Shown: piece by piece, positions 1 through 10,430 of the stretch
How positions within the stretch are numbered: position 1 is the first letter of the stretch
Layout: the number at the start of each line of letters is the position of its first letter
Origin: Shewanella gaetbuli
GTDB lineage: Bacteria > Pseudomonadota > Gammaproteobacteria > Enterobacterales > Shewanellaceae
DNA length: 64,000 nt
Direction: 5' to 3'
Assembly (NCBI RefSeq): GCF_023284065.1
Contig: NZ_JAKIKP010000003.1
Coordinates: 62,001 to 126,000, forward strand
The notes under the pieces: generated by a model
The model's database searches: none
Told to the model about the DNA's origin: nothing
What the model saw: the letters and a program-made list of their open reading frames with translations, nothing else
Program-made: the position numbers and the translations under genes

Positions 1-357
1 TATTGGAATGGCGCAGCTTGGGGGGTAAATGTGGCTGATAGTTGTTCTGTTATCAATGCTCCATTAACCGGAGATGAAACTTATTCGCCCGCTTTAGGCA
101 CTGGCGAAACCGTTGCTAGAAGTGATAATTCGACTGATATCAGTAACGGTGAAATGTTACTATATTGGCAGAATACCGGCAGCAACCCATATCGTGGTCA
201 AGTTAAATCGCCACTTGTGGTCGATACTTGGTTACAATGGTATTGGAATTATCAAACCAGTTCTCCAAATCTATTAGTTAATCCTGAAGCTAGTGCGTTT
301 TTTGGTCGATATAGAGGTCATGACAGAGTTATTTATTGGCAAGAGGTCTCTCAATAA
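1..357 (+). CDS. mshQ: MSHA biogenesis protein MshQ, C-terminal fragment
   Basis: The reading frame is open from base 1, so only the last ~118 residues of a longer protein are present and the 5' part lies outside the window. The visible part is rich in Trp, Tyr, Asn and Gly and ends in a segment containing YRGHDRVIYWQE. I recognise this from the C-terminal domain of MshQ-like proteins (DUF6701), large exported proteins at the end of the mannose-sensitive haemagglutinin (type IV pilus) cluster in Shewanella and Vibrio. Position agrees: in these genera the msh cluster lies directly upstream of mreB. The family call is from memory of motif and context; the role of MshQ in pilus function is poorly defined. 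The internal ATG at 31 is not the true start. Confidence 0.72.
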   Translation, partial: YWNGAAWGVNVADSCSVINAPLTGDETYSPALGTGETVARSDNSTDISNGEMLLYWQNTGSNPYRGQVKSPLVVDTWLQWYWNYQTSSPNLLVNPEASAFFGRYRGHDRVIYWQEVSQ

Positions 358-533
358 GATTTTAAAGGGTGATTAAAACGATTTTTATGGTCAGTTTATA
401 GAGATTAATGACACTTTTGCAAAAAAAAGCGCCAGATTAGCAATTGTTCACCCTCTCGGTCTTGTAGATTGGAGGTGTCATTGATAAAGTTAGCTGATTT
501 TTTTTCATCTGACTTCACAGAATACAGGCCTGA

Positions 534-1586
<1,053 letters not shown>

Positions 1587-1666
1587 ATGAACCCACTCAG
1601 CGGCGATGTTTGTAAACTCTTTGGCCAGCGCCATAAGAATGTGCGAACTTCGCCGTATTATTTTTT

Positions 1667-2611
1667 ATGAAACCAATTTTTGTACGTGGTGTATCTCATC
1701 AATTTCGCTTAACACTGGCAATTATTTTGTCGGTGGTTTTGTTTGTTGCTAATGATCGTGTAGAGCCGATTCGTCAATCTTTGTCTACCGTGCTTAGTCC
1801 TCTTCAATATCTTGCTAATGTTCCTGGTGCCATGCTTGATTGGTCAGCCGAAGCACTTGCCACTCGTAAAATGTTATCGGCACAAAATAAAGTGCTAATG
1901 GAACAACAGTTACTGATGTCAGAGCGTTTACAACGTTTTGAACACCTTCGCCAAGAAAACGTACGCCTAAGAGCATTATTAGGCTCGCCGGTTCATATGG
2001 ATTCCAGAAAAGTGGTTGCTGAAGTCATGGAAGTGGCCAGTGATCCGTTCAGACAGCTTGTGGTGCTAAATCACGGCACGCGAACGGGCGTTTACGTTGG
2101 CCAACCTGTTGTTGATGCCAAGGGCGTCGTCGGCCAGGTGATTGAGGTTAATGAACTGACCAGTCGCGTGTTGCTGGTGTCAGACTCTACTCATGGTATT
2201 CCGGTTCGTGTCACCCGCAATGATGTGCGAGCGATTGCCAATGGCACCGGAGATATTGATGAAATTGAACTGCGTCATGTGGCTAAAAGCACCGATATTA
2301 TTGCCGGAGACTTGTTAGTCACATCAGGTTTAGGGGATCGCTTTCCTGAAGGCTATCCTGTTGCTCGGGTAATGTCGGTGGCCCGTGATGATGGCCAAAG
2401 TTATGCGGTCATCAATGCTCAGCCTTTAGCCGCGCTTGATCGGATTCGTTATGTGTTACTCATTTGGCCTGATGAAGAAGATAATACTCCGCTTGTGCCG
2501 ATATCAGTTGAAGAAAATCAATCATTAAAAACGGATTCAGCAGAAGATGTGCAGTCTGAAGAAGCCAATGACACTCCATCCGCATCACAAAACCCAGAGG
2601 TGAGTCAATGA
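1667..2611 (+). CDS. mreC: rod shape-determining protein MreC
   Basis: Bitopic inner-membrane protein whose periplasmic part links the MreB cytoskeleton to the elongasome enzymes. One N-terminal membrane segment (about residues 15-31, LTLAIILSVVLFVAND) is followed by a coiled coil (about 62-105) and the MreC beta-domain with the signature HGTRTGVYVGQPVVD near 137-151. The last ~40 residues are acidic, low-complexity and probably disordered, a lineage-variable tail. Its 314 aa fit the family. Its stop overlaps the mreD start by four bases (ATGA), so the two are translationally coupled. Confidence 0.96.
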   Translation: MKPIFVRGVSHQFRLTLAIILSVVLFVANDRVEPIRQSLSTVLSPLQYLANVPGAMLDWSAEALATRKMLSAQNKVLMEQQLLMSERLQRFEHLRQENVRLRALLGSPVHMDSRKVVAEVMEVASDPFRQLVVLNHGTRTGVYVGQPVVDAKGVVGQVIEVNELTSRVLLVSDSTHGIPVRVTRNDVRAIANGTGDIDEIELRHVAKSTDIIAGDLLVTSGLGDRFPEGYPVARVMSVARDDGQSYAVINAQPLAALDRIRYVLLIWPDEEDNTPLVPISVEENQSLKTDSAEDVQSEEANDTPSASQNPEVSQ

Positions 2612-3099
2612 GTGCTCACATAGCTAATGGTCGTTTAGTTGTTTGGATTACCCTTTTTATAGGGATGATGTTCCAAATTATGCCGCTACCAGAAATTGCA
2701 GCTGCTTGGCGCCCTGACTGGTTATTAATGGTGATGATTTATTGGGGGATGGCGTTACCTCATCGATACAGCATTTTAACCGCATGGGTACTCGGGGTAT
2801 TACTTGATGTCATGTTGGGTGCGACCCTAGGCGTGAGAGGCTTAGCTTTCGCACTGGTCATTTATGCGGTTGAACTTCACTTTCAGCGCTTACGTAATTT
2901 CCCTCGATGGCAGCAAACATTAGTTATTGCGATATTTATCTGCATATACCACCTTATCGTTTATTGGACTGAATTTGTCGTTGTTGGTGACAGTGCTTTT
3001 AGCACTGATATGTTTTTACCTGCCATTTCTAGCATGTTAATTTGGTGGTGGGTATTTTGGATGCTAAGAAATATTCGTCATCGATATAAAGTCAGGTAA
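2608..3099 (+). CDS. mreD: rod shape-determining protein MreD
   Basis: Small integral membrane partner of MreC. The 163-aa sequence is almost entirely hydrophobic with about five predicted membrane segments and contains the family-typical stretches PDWLLMVMIYW and LGVLLDVMLGATLG. The start overlaps the mreC stop (ATGA). It is the last of the three shape genes; maf follows after ~75 bases, the same order as in Escherichia coli. Confidence 0.95.
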   Translation: MSAHIANGRLVVWITLFIGMMFQIMPLPEIAAAWRPDWLLMVMIYWGMALPHRYSILTAWVLGVLLDVMLGATLGVRGLAFALVIYAVELHFQRLRNFPRWQQTLVIAIFICIYHLIVYWTEFVVVGDSAFSTDMFLPAISSMLIWWWVFWMLRNIRHRYKVR

Positions 3100-3176
3100 G
3101 TTATTATTTAAGGGTTTAGTGCTTACCTAAGCCACTGGGTATTTTTATTTTTAAATGGTAATGGAGAAACTTGCAA

Positions 3177-3761
3177 ATGACTTGGGTATTAGCGTCAACC
3201 TCCCCTAGACGAAAACAACTTTTCGCTCAAGCGGGGTTTTCAATCGCTGATTTTTCTTTTGAGCAAGTTGCACCAGACATTGATGAAACGCCATTTGAAA
3301 ATGAGCTTGCTGCGGATTATGTCACGCGTTTAGCCATTGAAAAGGCTCAAGCAGGTTTAACACTCGCGCAAGTATTTCCCAACCCTAAGGTGTTAGGCTC
3401 TGATACATCAGTGGTGTTAAATGGCGCAATTTTAGGCAAGCCTGTCGACCCTCAAGATGCTAAACGAATACTACAGCAATTATCAGGGAATACTCATCAA
3501 GTGATGACGGCGGTTGCCATTACCAACGGCCAACATACCGTAAGTCGATTATGTATTACTGATGTGACTTTTAATCAGCTAACTGATGCTGAAATACACG
3601 CCTATATTGAGACTCAAGAGCCTATGGATAAAGCTGGTGCTTATGGTATTCAAGCCATTGGTGGTTGTTTTGTTGCAGAAATTAAAGGCAGTTATTCTGC
3701 CGTTGTTGGCTTACCTTTGGTAGAAACAAGACAGCTAATGCAACAAATACAACAGGTATAA
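3177..3761 (+). CDS. maf: Maf/YhdE-type nucleoside triphosphate pyrophosphatase
   Basis: House-cleaning pyrophosphatase that hydrolyses dTTP, UTP or modified nucleotides to monophosphates. It has the Maf signature ASTSPRR at the N-terminus, the conserved SDTSVV with the acidic base near residue 74, and the GKP and DKAGAYGIQ motifs. The order between mreD and rng matches E. coli yhdE, supporting the dTTP/UTP-specific subgroup. I start at ATG 3177: GGAG at 3163-3166 stands 10 bases before it, whereas the in-frame TTG at 3171 leaves only four. Length from 3177 is 194 aa, typical for the family. Confidence 0.93.
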   Translation: MTWVLASTSPRRKQLFAQAGFSIADFSFEQVAPDIDETPFENELAADYVTRLAIEKAQAGLTLAQVFPNPKVLGSDTSVVLNGAILGKPVDPQDAKRILQQLSGNTHQVMTAVAITNGQHTVSRLCITDVTFNQLTDAEIHAYIETQEPMDKAGAYGIQAIGGCFVAEIKGSYSAVVGLPLVETRQLMQQIQQV

Positions 3762-3839
3762 TACATTCCCCAAACGGTGTCTGATGACTGATTTTTTAAT
3801 GACACTTAACGCATGAAAACGATGTAAAACTGGTGGCTT

Positions 3840-5330
3840 ATGAATAGTAAAGCACAGGGTAAGAAAGGTTCAGAACTACTGATTAATGTAACCCCGACAG
3901 AAGCAAGGGTCGCATTAATTGAGCATGGCGTTTTGCAAGAAGTGCATATTGAACGACGTATGAAACGGGGTTTAGTAGGCAACATTTATAAAGGCAAAAT
4001 TAGTCGTGTATTACCCGGTATGCAAGCGGCGTTTGTGGATATTGGTCTTGAAAAAGCCGCCTTTTTACATGCATCAGATATCGTGCCTCATACTGAGTGT
4101 GTTGCCGATGTTGAAAAGGGTAACTTTGTGGTACGTGATATTGCCGAACTGGTTCGTCAGGGGCAAGATATTATCGTGCAAGTGGTTAAAGATCCTTTAG
4201 GCACTAAAGGCGCAAGATTGACCACCGACATTACTTTACCGTCTCGTTACTTAGTCTTTATGCCAGGCTCTAGTCACGTTGGTGTTTCACAAAGAATTGA
4301 TTCAGAAGAAGAAAGAGCACGTTTAAAGCAAATCACCACACCTTATGTTGACGATGACGGTGGGTTTATTATTCGCACCGCCGCGGAAAACGTTGGCGAA
4401 GAGGAGTTGGCTCAAGATGCGGCATTTTTACGTCGCGTCTGGAGCAAAGTCAGCGAACGTCGTAAACGCAAAGGCGCGTGTTTGTTGTATCAAGATTTAG
4501 CATTACAGGTCAGAATTATTCGTGACTTTGTAGGCAGTGATTTAGACCATATTCAAGTGGACTCGCGTCGAACCTTTAAAGATTTAAAGGTATTTGCGCA
4601 AGAGTTTATGCCTGAAATTGAAGACAAAATAGAGCTTTATGAAGGCCCTGCGCCCATTTTTGAACTCTATGATGTGGAAAATGAAATCCAGCGTGCACTT
4701 GGCCGAAAAGTCGAGTTAAAGTCAGGTGGCTACCTGATTATTGACCAGACAGAAGCCATGACCACAGTGGATATTAACACCGGCGCCTTTGTTGGTCATC
4801 GTAACCTTGAAGAAACCATTTTTAATACCAACTTAGAAGCGACTCAAGCCATTGCAAGGCAATTAAGATTACGTAACCTTGGTGGCATCATTATTATCGA
4901 CTTTATCGATATGTTGAATGATGAGCATAAAGCGCGAGTGCTCGATAGCCTGAATGAAGCGTTGGTGTTAGATAGAGTTAAAACCAGTGTCAGTGGCTTT
5001 TCTGGTTTAGGCTTGGTTGAAATGACGCGTAAGCGTACACGTGAAAGTCTTGAACATGTGGTTTGCGCTGAATGTCCTGCTTGTTTAGGCACGGGCTCAA
5101 TGAAAACCGTTGAAACTGTATCCTATGAGATTTTTCGTGAAATCATTCGCTTAAATCGTGCTTATAAAGCAGATGAATTTTTATTGTACTGTTCACCCGC
5201 GGTATACATGAGTTTAAGTGGAGACGAGAGTCATTTATTAGCTGAGCTGGAAGTTTACATTGGTAAACGCATTCGTCTGCAAAACGAAACTATGTATGCG
5301 CAAAACAAATATGATGTGGTGATGATGTAG
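3840..5330 (+). CDS. rng: ribonuclease G
   Basis: Endoribonuclease of the RNase E/G family, which matures the 5' end of 16S rRNA and takes part in mRNA decay. At 496 aa it is close to E. coli RNase G (489) and lacks the long RNase E scaffold tail. Present are the S1 domain (about residues 40-130), the 5'-sensor/RNase H-like region, the DNase I-like catalytic part with the two metal-binding aspartate motifs (TTVDINTGAF and IIIDFIDM), and the zinc-link CPACLGTG that joins dimer halves. The C-terminus YDVVMM matches E. coli FDVVMM. The stop codon's last base is the first base of the yhdP GTG, so coupling is likely. Confidence 0.97.
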   Translation: MNSKAQGKKGSELLINVTPTEARVALIEHGVLQEVHIERRMKRGLVGNIYKGKISRVLPGMQAAFVDIGLEKAAFLHASDIVPHTECVADVEKGNFVVRDIAELVRQGQDIIVQVVKDPLGTKGARLTTDITLPSRYLVFMPGSSHVGVSQRIDSEEERARLKQITTPYVDDDGGFIIRTAAENVGEEELAQDAAFLRRVWSKVSERRKRKGACLLYQDLALQVRIIRDFVGSDLDHIQVDSRRTFKDLKVFAQEFMPEIEDKIELYEGPAPIFELYDVENEIQRALGRKVELKSGGYLIIDQTEAMTTVDINTGAFVGHRNLEETIFNTNLEATQAIARQLRLRNLGGIIIIDFIDMLNDEHKARVLDSLNEALVLDRVKTSVSGFSGLGLVEMTRKRTRESLEHVVCAECPACLGTGSMKTVETVSYEIFREIIRLNRAYKADEFLLYCSPAVYMSLSGDESHLLAELEVYIGKRIRLQNETMYAQNKYDVVMM

Positions 5331-8300
5331 TGTCATTGCAACACTTGGCGACATTTGGACGCATTACTTTTCAGATACTGGCAATATTGCTAGTACTTTT
5401 TGCCCTTGCTGTGAGTTTAATTCGCGGCTTATTACCCCATGTGCCAGAAGTTCGCCAAGATATCCTCACCTATGTAGATGAGCAATATGATCTCACTATA
5501 CAAATAGGGGACTTTTCAGCAAAATGGCAAGCTTATGGTCCATCGATAACCATTAATCAATTGGTTTTGCCACCACAACAAAATATTCCCTTTACGCTAA
5601 TCAGTGATCAAGTACATATTAAGCTCGATTTTTGGCAATCTTTATTAACCCTCAGCCCGCAAATTGAAACCGTCAGTTTTGATGGTGTCGATGTGGCGAT
5701 TCATTTAGATGAACTGCCAACATCAGCTAAAACACCCTCATCAAACACTAATTTAGATTGGTTATATGCATTATTACTTGAGCAGTTGGCGCACTTTTCC
5801 ATTAACGATGTTACGGTACAATTGTTCAATGGTCAGCATGACTTTAAACCAATTTTTGTTGAAAATTTAGAGTGGTTAAATACGCCAAATGAGCACAGGG
5901 CGAAAGGCTTAGTGTATATAGACCAAGATGCCTCTCAACAAGAATCGCTTTCATTGGCAATCGCATTGAAGGGAGATGGTTATAAACCTGATTCACTCAC
6001 AGGTGAAATTTATCTGGCGGCAGAAGCGTTAGATCTTGGTAAATGGGCCTCTAGGAGATCGAACCCGAAAATTAATATAGATAACATTGATTTTGAAGGT
6101 GTGGTGAATATTGAAGCGTGGTTCAACTTTGCTAACCGTAGTGTTGATGACGGTTATCTCCTGTTTAAGCCCAGCTGGTTACAATGGCACGATAATGATG
6201 AGTCGCATACTAAAACGCTAGGTCAAAAGTTAGTTTCAAAGGTTTCAAAAAAAGTTCAAGTCAACCCTGAAACCATGCAGCGCTTTGATATTCAATCCGG
6301 AGTGATCACTTGGCAAAAAAATGCACAAGGATGGCATCTTCAAAGTCATGATTTGTTGATGACATCTAATGGTGAAAATTGGCCAAAAGTTGATGTCATT
6401 TTAGCCTCTAAGCAGCAACAGATGTTTGCATTAGTTAATCAAATTAATGTGCAGCATATTGCACCGTTGTTACCCTTGATCCCAAATTTTGGTCGTAAAC
6501 AAGTTGCGCTTTGGCAAGATATCAAATTAACAGGGAATATTGGGCCAATAAAATTATATAAGCCAATCGACCAACCTTGGTTAGCCACAGCCAACCTGAA
6601 TAAACTAGAGTGGCAACCCATTAGCAAGATTCCTGGGTTAAGCCCAATTGATGCACAATTAATTTGGACTGATAATGAATTAACCGCAGTGTTACCGCAG
6701 CAAGCTTATCGAATAGACTTTGCGGGTGGCTTTAATCAACCGTTGGCCTTAACTGGGCAGGCATTAACAGCAAAGTTTAATCCACAAACTTTGCAATTAA
6801 CTGCTGAAAGTATTCGTTTTAGTAATGATGACATTAAGCTTAATGCTGCGTTAAAAATGGATTTTTCAGCCGACGCACATATGGCTTTAGCGGCTAATCT
6901 CGATATTCTAGATGTCACTAAAGCCAGTAATTATTTCCCGTTAATGGCCATGTCTCCCAATTTGGTCAGTTATCTAGATTCAGGCTTACAGGCAGGGCAA
7001 ATTCATCAAGCTCAAGTGGTTTGGCATGGGGCGTTTAATCAATATCCATATACACAAAATAATGGCATATTTCAGGCTGAATTTGACTTAACTGAAGGTC
7101 AATTTAAGTTCCAACCCGACTGGCCAGAGGTGACTGAATTAGACTTATCCGCAATATTTGAAAACAAGTTAATGGATTTAACTATTAATACAGGAAAGCT
7201 CGGTAAAGTGGCTGTAGATGGTGCTAAGGTGATTATTCCTGAGCTAGGAAAAAAATCATTATTGTTGGTAACCGGGGACTTGCACACTGAGGCGCAACAC
7301 GCGACAGCGGTAATCAATGACTCACCACTTAAATCTAATGTGGGTGAAACATTAGCGGTGGTGCAAATAAGCCAAGATATTAATGTGCAGTTAGATTTAT
7401 CTATTCCATTATACGAAGGCCAAAAACCGCTGATTAAAGGGGCTGTGAATTTTGAAAATAATCCTGTATTTATCAGTAAACCTGGGGTGCATTTAACTGA
7501 AGTTACTGGCGGAGTTCGTTTCAAAAATAGTTTAGTTTCGGGGCAAAACCTTCATGCTCAGTTATTCTCGCAGCCATTGCAATTTAGTTTTGAAACCAAA
7601 AATAGAAATAAACAACTGGTATTGGATGTGGAATTTGATGGCCGCTGGGATCTTGCCAGTTTGCCCCAAAGCTTCGAAACTCCGCTGAGTGATTATTACC
7701 AAGGTGAATTTGATTGGACCGGACATTTAATGATGATGTTTGGCGATCAAGGTTACAGTATTAGAGCCCAAGCCGAGTCAGACTTAAATGGGGTCAGTGT
7801 TAATTTACCTCGGCCCTACACCAAAGCTGCTGATGAACCTCGGTTGATCACTGCGGAATTATTGGGTGATAACAAACAGTCTGCGTTAAGTATCAAGTTG
7901 GCTAATCAAGCAGAGTTTTGGGGCGGCTTTAGTGATGAAGAACAACATTTAGCATTTTATGAGTTAATGTTGGGCCGCCAATTTAAATTGGGTGATAAAT
8001 TAGCTAAGCAAGCTGGTCGAATACATGTTGATTTCAAACAAGCCAACTTTGATCAATGGCAACCTATTATTGATCGATTTATTAAAAAAGGTTCAGCAAG
8101 TCAGCAAAGTGAAGATACCAAAGTGGCAGGGGTTTTTCCGCCATTAGTGCAAATTAACGCTAAGGTGAGGAAGTTTAATTTATTAGCCCAAGACTTTACT
8201 CAGTTAAATTTATTAGCTCAACCATTAGAAGATATTTGGCGTTTTGATGTGGATTCAGAACAATTTGTAGGTCGGGTGGACTTTTACCCCAGTTGGCGCG

Positions 8301-9634
8301 AACAAGGCATAAAAATAGTTGCTGACAAATTGCATTTATCACCTCACTTTAAAACCAAAGAAAATGGCGGAAAAAGTCCAGACTCTATGCTTCAGAATAT
8401 GCCGCCATTGGCAGTTGATGTCGATGATTTTAAAGTCTTTGATATGCAATTCGGCCATTTAGAAATGCAAGCAACACCGTCGGCAGATGGATATATATTC
8501 CAAACAATATCACTAACAGAGCCGAATAAAATAGTTAATTTTCAGGGTAAAGGGACCTGGAAAAACACTGCTACTGGCCCGCTAACCCAATTTGATGTCG
8601 ACTTATCTGCGGCAAAATTTGACACGTTATCTACTATGTTGGGCATTAATCCAGGTTTACAGAATGCGCCTCTAAAATTAGTGGGTGATTTTTCGTGGCA
8701 AGGTGCTCCTTATGACTTTTCTCTAGAGACCTTAAATGGCCAGCTGAAGTTTGATTTTGGTAAAGGCCATTTGTCAGAGATAAGTGATAAGGGAGCGCGA
8801 ATTTTCTCGCTGTTTAGCCTCGATTCTATCTTACGTAAACTGTCTTTCGATTTTTCAGATGTGTTTGGTAAAGGGCTCTATTTTGACAGCTTTAACGGAA
8901 ATCTAGCTATTCAAGATGGCGTAGTTAAAACCACCGATACAGAAATGGACGCGGTGGCCGGTACTATGCGAGTGCGTGGATTTACTGATTTAACGACCCA
9001 AAGTTTAAATTATGATATTCGTTTTGTACCGCAACTTGCCTCAAGTGTACCTACAGTGGTGTTTTTGAGTACCAGTGCATGGACCTTGGGAATAGGAGCG
9101 TTTGCTCTGACAAAAGTACTTGAACCTGTTATTGAGGTGATTTCAGAAATTCGTTTTCGATTAACAGGCACCATGGATTCACCTGAGTTACAGGAGCTTG
9201 AGCGTAAAAGTAAAGAAATTGAAATTCCTGAATCGATTTTGCGCGAAAATGGAGTGAATGTTATGGATGACAATCATTCAACTGAAGCGGTTCCAGCGAG
9301 TCAATCATCATCTGCACCGTTAAATCCTGGTGTTACTGAACCCCAAGTTCAACAACAAATTGATACCCAACAGCCACAAGTTAAGGTTGAACAAGATCCG
9401 CAGCAATCAACGAATCAATCAGAACTACAATCAGAGCCAAAATCAAAAACACAACAGCAGCATTCTACTAATGTGGTTACTAACGTAGCAGCCAATACTA
9501 AAAGCATCTATGCTGTCATAGAGCCATACAACAAGCAAAATGTGAATAGGGATAGCAATGCAAGTCAGTTTGTTACAATGTCAAAGCAGCAGAGATGTTC
9601 AAGCCAATCTTGCTTTTATCAACAAGCAGCTTGA
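5330..9634 (+). CDS. yhdP: YhdP-type AsmA-like envelope lipid transport protein
   Basis: Very large inner-membrane-anchored periplasmic protein of the YhdP family (TIGR02099, DUF3971 plus AsmA-like C-terminus). YhdP, TamB and YdbH bridge the envelope and move phospholipids to the outer membrane. One N-terminal membrane segment (about residues 12-33) is followed by long beta-rich repeats. The conserved C-terminal block runs to about residue 1310 (MRVRGFTDLTTQSLNYDIRFVPQ and onward). Its 1434 aa exceed E. coli YhdP (~1266). Part of the excess is a Gln/Ser/Thr-rich tail of about 120 residues, and the last 77 bases overlap the nitrilase gene in another frame. GTG start at 5330 overlaps the rng stop by one base. 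Confidence 0.93.
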   Translation: MSLQHLATFGRITFQILAILLVLFALAVSLIRGLLPHVPEVRQDILTYVDEQYDLTIQIGDFSAKWQAYGPSITINQLVLPPQQNIPFTLISDQVHIKLDFWQSLLTLSPQIETVSFDGVDVAIHLDELPTSAKTPSSNTNLDWLYALLLEQLAHFSINDVTVQLFNGQHDFKPIFVENLEWLNTPNEHRAKGLVYIDQDASQQESLSLAIALKGDGYKPDSLTGEIYLAAEALDLGKWASRRSNPKINIDNIDFEGVVNIEAWFNFANRSVDDGYLLFKPSWLQWHDNDESHTKTLGQKLVSKVSKKVQVNPETMQRFDIQSGVITWQKNAQGWHLQSHDLLMTSNGENWPKVDVILASKQQQMFALVNQINVQHIAPLLPLIPNFGRKQVALWQDIKLTGNIGPIKLYKPIDQPWLATANLNKLEWQPISKIPGLSPIDAQLIWTDNELTAVLPQQAYRIDFAGGFNQPLALTGQALTAKFNPQTLQLTAESIRFSNDDIKLNAALKMDFSADAHMALAANLDILDVTKASNYFPLMAMSPNLVSYLDSGLQAGQIHQAQVVWHGAFNQYPYTQNNGIFQAEFDLTEGQFKFQPDWPEVTELDLSAIFENKLMDLTINTGKLGKVAVDGAKVIIPELGKKSLLLVTGDLHTEAQHATAVINDSPLKSNVGETLAVVQISQDINVQLDLSIPLYEGQKPLIKGAVNFENNPVFISKPGVHLTEVTGGVRFKNSLVSGQNLHAQLFSQPLQFSFETKNRNKQLVLDVEFDGRWDLASLPQSFETPLSDYYQGEFDWTGHLMMMFGDQGYSIRAQAESDLNGVSVNLPRPYTKAADEPRLITAELLGDNKQSALSIKLANQAEFWGGFSDEEQHLAFYELMLGRQFKLGDKLAKQAGRIHVDFKQANFDQWQPIIDRFIKKGSASQQSEDTKVAGVFPPLVQINAKVRKFNLLAQDFTQLNLLAQPLEDIWRFDVDSEQFVGRVDFYPSWREQGIKIVADKLHLSPHFKTKENGGKSPDSMLQNMPPLAVDVDDFKVFDMQFGHLEMQATPSADGYIFQTISLTEPNKIVNFQGKGTWKNTATGPLTQFDVDLSAAKFDTLSTMLGINPGLQNAPLKLVGDFSWQGAPYDFSLETLNGQLKFDFGKGHLSEISDKGARIFSLFSLDSILRKLSFDFSDVFGKGLYFDSFNGNLAIQDGVVKTTDTEMDAVAGTMRVRGFTDLTTQSLNYDIRFVPQLASSVPTVVFLSTSAWTLGIGAFALTKVLEPVIEVISEIRFRLTGTMDSPELQELERKSKEIEIPESILRENGVNVMDDNHSTEAVPASQSSSAPLNPGVTEPQVQQQIDTQQPQVKVEQDPQQSTNQSELQSEPKSKTQQQHSTNVVTNVAANTKSIYAVIEPYNKQNVNRDSNASQFVTMSKQQRCSSQSCFYQQAA

Positions 9635-10397
9635 GCTGTTGCCTCGTCAAGAATCACAACCACAACTGGTGGTGTTACCTGAGTGTTGTTTATTGTTTGG
9701 TGGCCATGAGTCGCAACAGCTTCAATATGCAGGAACTGACGATAGTGGCGAGCTCAAACAGGCCTTATCTCAATTAGCAAAACAACATAAAGTGTATATG
9801 GTTGCTGGGACCATTCCAATGAAAGCTGATGACGACCGAGTATATAGCCGCAGTTATTTATTTGATGATCAAGGAGCCACATTAGGCTCATATGACAAAT
9901 TACACTTGTTTGATGTTGACGTTGCCGACGGGACTAAAGTTTATCGAGAGAGTGATACCTTTCACCCAGGTCATCGAGTTACCGTGGTAGACACTCCCTT
10001 TGGTAAAATTGGTTTGGCTATTTGTTATGATATTCGTTTTGCTGATTTATTCCGCGCTTTAACAATGGCAGGAGCGGAAATTATCGCCCTTCCTTCAGCC
10101 TTTACTCGTGTCACAGGTGAAGCCCATTGGCAAGTTTTATTACAAGCTCGTGCCATTGAAAATCAATGTTATTTACTCGGTGCGGGACAATGGGGACAGC
10201 ATAATCAAGGTAGCCGAGAAACCTGGGGACACAGCATGATAGTCGACCCTTGGGGTAAAGTAATAGCCGAACTTGATCAAGGGCTTGGTTGGGTTCAGGC
10301 TGAAATAGACTTACAACTATTGGCAGAAATTCGCCAAAAAATGCCTGTGCAAGGGCATAATCGTTTTATTGCCCCCACATTAGCTAACTTCAACTAG
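9558..10397 (+). CDS. carbon-nitrogen hydrolase (nitrilase family, Nit1-like)
   Basis: Cytoplasmic amidase of the nitrilase superfamily. The Glu-Lys-Cys catalytic triad is visible as E42 (VVLPECC), K114 (YDKLHLFD) and C156 (GLAICYDIRF), and the ARAIENQCY and GHSMIVDPWG blocks follow. The closest type is Nit1/YbeM, whose known members hydrolyse deaminated glutathione; that substrate is inferred from family, not shown. At 279 aa it has normal length. The start lies inside the end of yhdP (77-base overlap), so it belongs to the rng-yhdP transcript. Tandem position before tldD is usual in Shewanella as I recall it, but here ~1.65 kb separates them, and a second, altered copy of this gene's 3' end lies just before tldD. 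Confidence 0.93.
   Translation: MQVSLLQCQSSRDVQANLAFINKQLELLPRQESQPQLVVLPECCLLFGGHESQQLQYAGTDDSGELKQALSQLAKQHKVYMVAGTIPMKADDDRVYSRSYLFDDQGATLGSYDKLHLFDVDVADGTKVYRESDTFHPGHRVTVVDTPFGKIGLAICYDIRFADLFRALTMAGAEIIALPSAFTRVTGEAHWQVLLQARAIENQCYLLGAGQWGQHNQGSRETWGHSMIVDPWGKVIAELDQGLGWVQAEIDLQLLAEIRQKMPVQGHNRFIAPTLANFN
10322..10385 (+). repeat. direct repeat, copy A: intact 3' end of the nitrilase gene
   Basis: These 64 bases encode EIRQKM...HNRFIAPTLA at the nitrilase C-terminus and match 11929-11992 at 57 of 64 positions without gaps. Six of the seven differences fall in one ten-base block. Weaker similarity (about 9 of 15) runs on to the stop codon. The two copies flank the block that carries the minus-strand fimbrial gene. 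Confidence 0.9.
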
Positions 10398-10430
10398 GTG
10401 CGCCTCTTGAGTTTAAATTAATCAGTAACG

